Assembly (NCBI GenBank): GCA_027483945.1
Contig: JAIXTM010000017.1
Span: 1 to 64,000 of the forward strand
DNA: 64,000 bases
Source: Hyphomicrobiales bacterium
Lineage (GTDB): Bacteria; Pseudomonadota; Alphaproteobacteria; Rhizobiales; Beijerinckiaceae
Reading direction: 5' to 3'
In this document: positions 17,153-23,938 of the stretch, piece after piece
Position numbering within the stretch: the stretch's first letter is position 1
Layout: each line of letters begins with the position of its first letter
Position numbers and translations under genes: made by a program
Notes under the pieces: model-generated
What the model saw: the letters and a program-made list of their open reading frames with translations, nothing else
What the model was told of the DNA's origin: nothing
The model's database searches: none

Positions 17153-18480
17153 GCGGGCTCGACGAGACGCACGATCCCGCCCGCCGCTCCTGGGTGCCGG
17201 GCGCGGACGGGCACGCGGATTTCCCGATCCAGAACCTGCCCATCGGCGTGTTCTCGACCGGCGATCGCGATCCCTGCGGCGGCATCGCTATCGGCGACCA
17301 TATCCTCGATCTGAAAGCCCTCGCCGCCTCCGGCCTGCTGATCGGCGAGGCCCAGGCCGCGTGCGAGGCCGCCGGCGGCGCGTCGCTCAATCCCTGGCTC
17401 GCCCTGACGCCGGGCGAGCGCAGCGGCTTCCGCCGCCATCTGTCGGACCTGCTCTGGAGCGAGGGCGTACTGCGCCCGCAGGCCGAGGAGATGGCGGCCG
17501 AGCTTCTAGTGGACGCCGCGGCCGCGACGCTGCATCTGCCGGCGGTCATCGGCGACTATACGGACTTCTATGCCGGCATCCGGCATGCGGAGAATGTCGG
17601 CAAGCTCTTCCGCCCCGACAATCCGCTTCTCCCGAACTATCGGCATGTGCCGATCGGCTACCACGGCCGCGCCTCGTCGATCCGTCCATCGGGCACGGAT
17701 ATTCGCCGGCCGAACGGCCAGACAAAGGCGCCGGACGCCGATAGGCCGGGCTTCGGTCCCTGCCGGCGGCTCGACTACGAAACCGAGCTCGCCATCTGGA
17801 TCGGACCGGGCAACGCGCTCGGCGAGCCGATCGCCATCGACCAGGCGGCGTCCCACATCGCCGGCTACGGGCTGCTCAACGACTGGTCGGCGCGGGACAT
17901 CCAGGCCTGGGAATATCAGCCGCTGGGCCCCTTCCTTGCCAAGAACTTCGCGTCCACGGTCTCGCCCTGGATCGTGACCGCAGAGGCGCTCGCCCCGTTC
18001 CGCCGGCCGCGCCCGGAGCGCGGCGAGGGCGAGCCGCAGCCTCTGCCCTATCTCGACGGCGAGTCCGACCGGGAGGCCGGAGGGCTCGATCTGTCCATCG
18101 AGGTCTATCTGTCGACGCCGGCCATGCGTGAGGCTGGCATCGAGCCAGTCCTGCTCGCCCGCTGCCGGACGCGCGACCTCTACTGGACGCCCGCGCAGAT
18201 GGTCGCCCACCATGCCAGCGGCGGCTGCGACCTGCGCCCCGGCGACCTCCTGGGCTCCGGCACGATTTCCGGCGACGTGCCCGGAAGCCTCGGCAGCCTC
18301 CTGGAGATCACGGAAGGCGGCAAGCGGCCGATCGACCTGCCCGGCGGCGAGACGCGGACCTTCCTGGAAGACGGAGACGAAATCATCATGCGCGCCCGCG
18401 CGTCGCGCCCCGGCGCCGTGCCCATCGGCTTCGGCGAATGCCGCGCCATCATCCTGCCCGCCCCGGAGACCGGACGATGA
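17149..18480 (+). CDS. fahA: Fumarylacetoacetase
   Basis: 443 residues. It hydrolyses fumarylacetoacetate to fumarate and acetoacetate, the last step of the homogentisate route. The FAH N-terminal domain (about 1-115) is followed by the catalytic fold with metal ligands in [11 protein letters not shown] (two Glu) and [16 protein letters not shown] (Asp), and the [11 protein letters not shown] loop. The GTG at 17149 overlaps the hmgA stop (GTGA) and starts the protein where homologues do; an ATG at 17107 would need a 45-bp overlap. Its stop overlaps the maiA start (ATGA). Confidence 0.95.
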   Translation: MSGLDETHDPARRSWVPGADGHADFPIQNLPIGVFSTGDRDPCGGIAIGDHILDLKALAASGLLIGEAQAACEAAGGASLNPWLALTPGERSGFRRHLSDLLWSEGVLRPQAEEMAAELLVDAAAATLHLPAVIGDYTDFYAGIRHAENVGKLFRPDNPLLPNYRHVPIGYHGRASSIRPSGTDIRRPNGQTKAPDADRPGFGPCRRLDYETELAIWIGPGNALGEPIAIDQAASHIAGYGLLNDWSARDIQAWEYQPLGPFLAKNFASTVSPWIVTAEALAPFRRPRPERGEGEPQPLPYLDGESDREAGGLDLSIEVYLSTPAMREAGIEPVLLARCRTRDLYWTPAQMVAHHASGGCDLRPGDLLGSGTISGDVPGSLGSLLEITEGGKRPIDLPGGETRTFLEDGDEIIMRARASRPGAVPIGFGECRAIILPAPETGR

Positions 18481-19139
18481 AGCTCTATGCCTATTGGCGG
18501 TCCGGAACGTCGTTCCGCGTGCGCGCCGCCCTCGCGCTCAAGGGCATTACCGTCGATGTCGTGCCGGTGCACCTCGTGCGCGGCGGCGGGGAGCAGAAGC
18601 AGCCGGCCTACCGCGCCGTCAATCCGCAGGGGCGGGTGCCCTCGCTGGCCCTGGACGACGGGGCGGTCCTCACGCAATCGCCGGCGATCATCGAATATCT
18701 GGAGGAGGTCCATCCCGAGCCGCCGCTCCTCCCTGCCGATCCGGTCCTGCGGGCCAAGGTGCGTGCGGTCGCCGCGATCATCGGCTGCGACGTCCATCCG
18801 CTGCACAATAGCGGGACGCTTGCGGCGCTGAAGGGCCAGTTCGGCGCTGATGAAGCCGCAATCCAGGCTTGGCTGACGAAGTGGATGACGGACGGTTTCA
18901 CCGCCGTCGAGGCCCTGATCGGCGACGAGGGCTTCGCCTTCGGCCCGGAGCCGACCGTCGCGGACGTCTACATCGTCCCGCAGGTCTATACCGCGCGCCG
19001 CTTCAACGTGCCGATCGAGAATTTCCCGCGCATATTGCGCGTCGAAGCGCTGGCAGCCGCGCACCCGGCCTTCCAGGCGGCGCATCCGTCGAGCCAGCCG
19101 GACGCGGAGCAAGTGACCAAAGCGACGGCCCGCTCCTAG
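18477..19139 (+). CDS. maiA: Maleylacetoacetate isomerase (GST family, zeta class)
   Basis: 220 residues with a thioredoxin-like N domain (LYAYWRSGTSFRVRAALALK, the glutathione-activating Ser/Thr region of zeta GSTs) and a helical C domain. It isomerises maleylacetoacetate to fumarylacetoacetate using glutathione. The motif QSPAIIEYLEE and the C-terminal PTVADVYIVPQ helix fit. It ends the hmgA operon and its stop overlaps by 4 bp the stop of the convergent immunity gene, at the edge of the AT-rich islet. Confidence 0.93.
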   Translation: MKLYAYWRSGTSFRVRAALALKGITVDVVPVHLVRGGGEQKQPAYRAVNPQGRVPSLALDDGAVLTQSPAIIEYLEEVHPEPPLLPADPVLRAKVRAVAAIIGCDVHPLHNSGTLAALKGQFGADEAAIQAWLTKWMTDGFTAVEALIGDEGFAFGPEPTVADVYIVPQVYTARRFNVPIENFPRILRVEALAAAHPAFQAAHPSSQPDAEQVTKATARS

Positions 19140-19546
19140 CGATCCAAGTTGCGTGTTTTCGGAGCCTTCAGGAACCAGTCTGCGTCATGGGTCCCGCGTT
19201 CGATTTCTTCAAGCACGCGGCGTGCATCGCCGTTGTGGAAGAACCAGTACTGGTCGACCATGCTGCGCAACACGGTCTTCGCCTCCTCCGGCGCAAGATG
19301 AGCCGCGTCGGTCGCCGCCAGAAACCGGACCTGAATATTATCGTGAGACATAAGGGGAATCAGCGCCCGCCGCCCGTCATTGTCGCGCATCCGAAGGGCG
19401 TTCAGCACGGCCATTCTTTGATCAAAAAGCTTGTTGTAAAGTTGCGTATTATACGGATAGTGATGGACGGCTATATCCTGTCGCAGAGCGATACCTAGGT
19501 AAATATTAAACAAATCATGTATTTTTGTGTTAGAAATGTTGGTCAT
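19136..19546 (-). CDS. DUF2019-like protein, probable immunity protein
   Basis: 136 residues. The central part (about 45-100) with short helical repeats, VRFLAATDAAHLAPEEAKTVL, resembles the DUF2019 fold, which is found beside toxin genes. It directly follows the HNH-like toxin remnant (ATGA-type overlap at 19543-19546), the usual toxin-immunity order. The DNA is AT-richer than elsewhere: I count 17 G/C in 60 bases at 19501-19560, against a strongly GC-rich window. Acquisition by transfer is likely. DUF2019 is assigned by eye from the repeat pattern, so the family is probable rather than certain. Confidence 0.65.
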   Translation of the reverse strand: MTNISNTKIHDLFNIYLGIALRQDIAVHHYPYNTQLYNKLFDQRMAVLNALRMRDNDGRRALIPLMSHDNIQVRFLAATDAAHLAPEEAKTVLRSMVDQYWFFHNGDARRVLEEIERGTHDADWFLKAPKTRNLDR

Positions 19547-20336
19547 CGTAGCAAAATCCCTTTGTCAATCAACTGTTCTATGCCGATACGACGCCTTTCT
19601 TCCCACGATTTATCACGCAAATATTGTCGAGGGGTGAGATTGCCTAATGAGGGATTCCGTGTCGCGTACCATCTCGTTATTTCCTCGTGTTTGTAAGCTG
19701 GAATCCGGACAAGATTATCGCGGCCGTGAATGAGATGAGCTGGGAATCCATCGCGCGTGGCACCCTTTTGCTCGACGACGTGGTGGATGTGGTAGCCCGG
19801 TTGCGGGTCTCGGACTGCATTCTGCAGCGCCTCTAAGCTCCTCGGGGGATCCATCGCACTGCGGATGGATGCTGCCTGCTCACCCCTAAGCCAGACGGCT
19901 GTGCCGACGATCGCAGCGAGCGCGGCTGCCCGGCCGGTGTGAGCCGCATCAGCCTAGATGCGATCATGCGTGCAATGCGATTGCGTTCTTGAACGGTGCG
20001 AGGCGTATCTTTAGGAATATTTGCGAGATTGAGCGGCGGGCCACCGTTATGCCCTATGCCTGGGTGGACACGGTTCGGGGCGTTGTTCCGAGCCGCTCCT
20101 TCGACAGTCCATTGTCCACCTTGGGGGTTCCCGGCAGGAACCCTAGGCTGTTGATGACTGTGATGCTTGAAGGCAAGCTGAAACCGGTGCCAGCGGTACT
20201 GAACTAAGGTGGCGGCCAAACGCCAACGTTGCGCGATCGCTTGATCGCGGCCCAAAAAATGGAAATCGACATCGGCAATTCGATTGGTATGACAATGGCG
20301 CATCGAATATAGGAATATTAGCCTAGTGTCAAACAA
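19543..20336 (-). pseudogene. Frameshifted HNH-like polymorphic toxin gene
   Basis: Two overlapping frames on one strand read as one broken gene. The upstream frame (20336 to 19833; true start uncertain, ATG 20303 possible) carries RVPAGNPQGGQWT and GIGHNGGPPL, motifs I associate with alphaproteobacterial toxin-like or phage-like proteins. The downstream frame (open from about 19952 to 19543) carries a hydrophobic stretch ALAAIVGTAVWL and then the nuclease-like GYHIHHVVEQ with HLIHGRDNLVRIP, an HNH/HHH-type fingerprint. The downstream frame stays plausible coding sequence upstream of its first Met, so the break lies near 19930-19952. It could be a real pseudogene, a sequencing error or a programmed shift. 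Confidence 0.6.
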
Positions 20337-20379
20337 GGGTTGCTAAGGCACGCGTCTATGCCGGCTGTACCGTCTTCGC

Positions 20380-21075
20380 TCAGTCCGGCAGCAGCATCCG
20401 GCGGCCGACGGCGTAGACCCGCGCCTGGCCGAGCATGTAGGCGGTGAGGAAGGCCGGGAAATAGGGCGAGAACACCCCGTCCCGGAGGTTGAGGCCGCCC
20501 GCATAGGCGCCGAAGGCCGGCAGGATCATGCGGGTGCCGCAGGTGGCGAAGCAGCGCCTGCGCACAGAGCGGCCGCGCAGGTGCACCCGCGCCGCCGGGT
20601 GCAGGTGCCCGGCGGCCTCCGGCCCGTCCATCAGCGTCGGTTCGTGGACCAGGCGCAGCGCGCCGATCGTCGCCATGGCCGCGACGTCGCCGCCGATATC
20701 GGCGGGCGGCAGAGGGTCGTGGTTGCCGGTGATCCAGAGCCAATCGCGCCCGGCCATCAGGGTCTGCAGCAACGCGGCGTCGGCATGGACGATCCGCGCC
20801 TGCGCATGCCGGTCATGGAAGCTGTCGCCGAGGGCGACGACGCGGCGCGGCCGCAGCCGGTCGATGACCTCCGCCAGACGCTCCAGCGTCGCCCGCGTGT
20901 CGTAGGGCGGCAGGAACTGGCCCCGCGTGCCGTAGGCCGAACCCTTCTCCAGGTGCAGGTCGGCGACGACGAGCGTGCCCTCGTCCGGCAGGAAGAGCGC
21001 GCCCGACGCGTCCAGCATCGCGGCAAGACCTCCCAGCAGGATCGGGTGCACCGGCATGTCGGCGGCGACGTTCAC
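20380..21075 (-). CDS. pdeM: Ligase-associated DNA damage response phosphoesterase PdeM
   Basis: 231 residues from GTG 21075 (225 from ATG 21057). It is a calcineurin-like metallophosphoesterase with metal motifs DLHLEKG, GDSFHD and GNHD in order. The PdeM family is encoded with the ligase-associated Lhr-type helicase and, in many genomes, an ATP-dependent ligase and an MBL-fold exonuclease. The GTG overlaps the helicase stop (GTGA), so the two genes are coupled. The ligase and the exonuclease are not in this window. Confidence 0.9.
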   Translation of the reverse strand: MNVAADMPVHPILLGGLAAMLDASGALFLPDEGTLVVADLHLEKGSAYGTRGQFLPPYDTRATLERLAEVIDRLRPRRVVALGDSFHDRHAQARIVHADAALLQTLMAGRDWLWITGNHDPLPPADIGGDVAAMATIGALRLVHEPTLMDGPEAAGHLHPAARVHLRGRSVRRRCFATCGTRMILPAFGAYAGGLNLRDGVFSPYFPAFLTAYMLGQARVYAVGRRMLLPD

Positions 21076-23891
21076 GAGAGGGCTTCCTCCATCAGCTGCG
21101 CTTCCGCTTCGGCCAGGATCGCGTCCGAAGCCTCCCCGTAGACGGCCTCCCGGCCGATCTCGAGGATGATCGCCACCGAGAGGGGTGAGACATGGGGCAG
21201 GGCCTTGTGAACGATTCGCCCGCGGATTCGCGCCAGCATGTCCGAAAGCCGGCGGATGTCGAGGAGCCCCGTCGCCGCATCGGCGCGCGCAGCCTTCATC
21301 AGGATGTGCCCGGGCTCGTGCCGCCGCAGCACGTCGTAGACGAGGTCGGTGGACATGGTGACCTGCCGGCCGGTTTTCTCCTGGCCGGGGAAACGCTTCT
21401 CGATCAGGCCGGAAATGATCGCGCAATGGCGGAAGGTGCGCTTCATCAGCGCCGATTCCTCCAGCCATTCCTCCAGGTCGTCGCCCAGCATGTCGGGGCC
21501 GAACAGCGCGTCGATCGACAGCCGCCCGCCGGCGATGGCCGCCGAGACGTCGGCCAGGCCCCACACCGCGAGTCCATAATCGTTGGCGACGAAGCCGAGC
21601 GGCTTCAGCCGCGCCCGCTCCAGCCGCCGGGTCAGCAGCATGCCGAGCGTCTGGTGGGCGAGGCGGCCCTCGAACGGATAGGCGACGAGATAGTGCCGGC
21701 CGGCCCGCTCGAACGTCTCCACCAGGAGCTCGTCGCGCCCCGGGAGGATCGAGCGGTCCTGCTGGCGGGCCAGCCAGCCGGCGACCTCCGCCGGCAGGAC
21801 CGACCAGCTCGACGGGTCGGCGATCATCGCCCGCACCCGGGCGGCAAGAAAGGTGGAGAGCGGGAACTTGCCCCCCGCATAGGAGGGCACTTTGGGGTCG
21901 GCGGCGGTGGCGCGCGTGACGCGAACCTCGTTCTCGATGATCCCCTCGAAGCGCAGCACCTCGCCGCCGAAGACAAACGTGTCGCCGGCGGTGAGCCCTT
22001 CCGCGAAATATTCCTCAACCTCGCCGAGCACGCGCCCACCGCGCATCACGGTGCCCGGCGCGCCGGGGGTCCGGTTGAGGACGCGGCCGAGCCGGACCTT
22101 CAGCATGTCGGCCTCGATGATCGTGCCGACATTCATGCGGTAGTGCTGGGCGGTGCGGGCGTCGGTGACGCGCCAGAGCCCGTCCGGCCCGCGGCGGATC
22201 TTGGCGAAGCGCTCATAGGCGCGCAGCGCGTAGCCGCCGGTGGCGACGAAATCGACCACCGCCTCGAAATCCTCCCAGGTGAGGCCGGCATAGGGCGCGG
22301 CGCTGCGCACTTCCTCGTAGAGGGCGATCGTTTCGAACGGCTCGGCGCAGGCCATGCCCAGCACATGCTGCGCCAGGACGTCGAGGGCGCCGACGCGCGG
22401 CTCGGGCGTGTCCTGCGCGGCCTCGGTCACGGCGTCGAGCGCCGCCCGGCATTCCAGCATCTCGAAGCGGTTGGCCGGGACGAGATAGGCCTTGGACGGC
22501 TCGTCCAGCCGGTGGTTGGCACGGCCGATCCGCTGCATCAGCCGGCTGGCGCCCTTGGGCGCGCCGATATTGACGACAAGGTCCACGTCGCCCCAGTCGA
22601 TGCCGAGGTCGAGCGTCGAGGTGCACACGACGCCGCGCAGGCGCCCCTCCGCCATCGCGGCCTCCACCTTGCGCCGCTGCCCGGCATCCAGCGAGCCGTG
22701 ATGGAGGGCGATGGGCAGCCCGTCCTCGTTGGCGCGCCAGAGCTCCTGGAAGACATATTCCGCATGGAGCCGCGTGTTAACGAAGACGAGCGTCGTTCTG
22801 TGACGGCGGATCGCGTCATAGACCTCCGCCATCGCGTGCCGCGCCGTGTGCCCGGCCAGCGGCAGCGCGGCCTCCGCATCCAGCACGGTGAGTTCCGCCG
22901 GCGCCCCGGGCGGCGCGACGACGATGGCGGCTGATGTCGTACCCTGACCGGAACCCTCTCCCCCCTTGTGGGGGAGAGAAGGAGAGGGGGGTATGGCAGG
23001 ACCGCCCTCATCGCCGATCGCCTGCGCTCCAGGCCGACCCCCCTCCCTGCCCTCCCCCACAAGGGGGGAGGGTATCTCCAGCTCCGCGGGGGAAGGGGAA
23101 GCTACCCCCGTCAGATACCGCGCCAGAGCTTCCGGCTCCCGCACCGTGGCCGACAGGCCGACCATGGTCAGGTCCGGCCCCGCAATGTGCCGCAGCCGGG
23201 CGAGGCCGAGCGCGAGCAGGTCCCCGCGCTTGGACGTGACCAGCGCGTGCAGCTCGTCCAGCACGATGCGCTTGAGCCCGCCGAACAGGGACCGCGCCTC
23301 CCGGTGCGCGATCAGCAAGGCGAGCTGCTCCGGCGTCGTCAGCAGGATATCCGGCGGTCGCTCGATCTGCCGTGTCCGCTTGTGGGCGGAGGTGTCGCCC
23401 GTGCGGGTCTCGATCCGCAGGCCGAGCCCCATCTCCGCCACGGGCATCTCCAGGTTGCGCGCGATATCCACCGCCAGCGCCTTCAACGGCGAGATGTAGA
23501 GCGTGTGGATCGAGGCCCGCCCCTCTCCCCCCTTGTGGGGGAGAGCCGGAGAGGGGGGTATGGGACGGCCGGGCTCAACGCCCGCCGCTGGCGCTCCCGG
23601 CCGACCCCCCTCCCTGCCCTCCCCCACAGGGGGGGAGGGGGCATCCACGTGCGGCCCCCGTCCATGGTCGGCCAGCTCCACCAGGGTCGGCAGGAAGCCG
23701 GCCAGCGTCTTGCCGGCGCCGGTGGGTGCGACGAGCAGCGCCGAGCGGCCGCTGCGGGCCAGCGCCAGCAGTTCCAGCTGGTGCGGCCGGGGCTCCCAGC
23801 CGCGCCCGGCGAACCAGTCGCGGAAGCGCGGCGGCAGGTCTCCCGCTGCAATCTCCGCTTCCGTCTTTGCGCCTGTCCCGACCTGATCCAT
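21072..23891 (-). CDS. Ligase-associated DEXH-box DNA helicase (Lhr-like)
   Basis: 939 residues. Superfamily 2 motifs are present: APTGAGKT (about residues 55-62), SPLKALA, DELH, LSAT, VFVNTR, and the QRIGRANH motif VI, followed by the Lhr winged-helix and core domains. The family usually runs about 820-860 residues. The excess comes from two in-frame insertions of about 40 residues each (around residues 84-124 and 273-312), encoded by two copies of a 120-bp repeat and rich in Gly, Pro and Glu. ATG 23891 follows GAGAGG. The gene is divergent from polA with 47 bp between them and overlaps pdeM. Confidence 0.92.
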   Translation of the reverse strand: MDQVGTGAKTEAEIAAGDLPPRFRDWFAGRGWEPRPHQLELLALARSGRSALLVAPTGAGKTLAGFLPTLVELADHGRGPHVDAPSPPVGEGREGGRPGAPAAGVEPGRPIPPSPALPHKGGEGRASIHTLYISPLKALAVDIARNLEMPVAEMGLGLRIETRTGDTSAHKRTRQIERPPDILLTTPEQLALLIAHREARSLFGGLKRIVLDELHALVTSKRGDLLALGLARLRHIAGPDLTMVGLSATVREPEALARYLTGVASPSPAELEIPSPLVGEGREGGRPGAQAIGDEGGPAIPPSPSLPHKGGEGSGQGTTSAAIVVAPPGAPAELTVLDAEAALPLAGHTARHAMAEVYDAIRRHRTTLVFVNTRLHAEYVFQELWRANEDGLPIALHHGSLDAGQRRKVEAAMAEGRLRGVVCTSTLDLGIDWGDVDLVVNIGAPKGASRLMQRIGRANHRLDEPSKAYLVPANRFEMLECRAALDAVTEAAQDTPEPRVGALDVLAQHVLGMACAEPFETIALYEEVRSAAPYAGLTWEDFEAVVDFVATGGYALRAYERFAKIRRGPDGLWRVTDARTAQHYRMNVGTIIEADMLKVRLGRVLNRTPGAPGTVMRGGRVLGEVEEYFAEGLTAGDTFVFGGEVLRFEGIIENEVRVTRATAADPKVPSYAGGKFPLSTFLAARVRAMIADPSSWSVLPAEVAGWLARQQDRSILPGRDELLVETFERAGRHYLVAYPFEGRLAHQTLGMLLTRRLERARLKPLGFVANDYGLAVWGLADVSAAIAGGRLSIDALFGPDMLGDDLEEWLEESALMKRTFRHCAIISGLIEKRFPGQEKTGRQVTMSTDLVYDVLRRHEPGHILMKAARADAATGLLDIRRLSDMLARIRGRIVHKALPHVSPLSVAIILEIGREAVYGEASDAILAEAEAQLMEEALS
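22954..23073. repeat. 120-bp palindromic element, copy 1, inside the helicase gene
   Basis: It begins CCCTCTCCCCCCTTGTGGGG and ends with the near-complement, so it has terminal inverted repeats of about 21 bp. The outer 40 or so bases at each end match copy 2 almost exactly, and the middle about 30 bp differs. The length is a multiple of three and the minus-strand frame is open, adding about 40 residues to the helicase. Confidence 0.85.
23521..23640. repeat. 120-bp palindromic element, copy 2, inside the helicase gene
   Basis: The same length, ends and reading phase as copy 1, aligning without gaps. It also encodes a PSPPVGEGREGGRPGA-type peptide. It sits between helicase motif I and the next conserved segment, a loop position that tolerates insertion. 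Confidence 0.85.
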
Positions 23892-23938
23892 GCCTCTCTC
23901 AGATAGCGGCGCATCCCGCCTTCGGCTATTGCTCGGCC

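Noticed and set aside
20240-20256. TTGATcgcgGCCCAA as a further FNR box
   Set aside because: The right half does not match ATCAA, and the gene near it is a toxin remnant.
19833-20336. Complete separate small gene for the RVPAGN-containing protein
   Set aside because: Its C-terminal residues after about 19935 look out of frame, whereas the other frame gives a convincing continuation into the nuclease domain.
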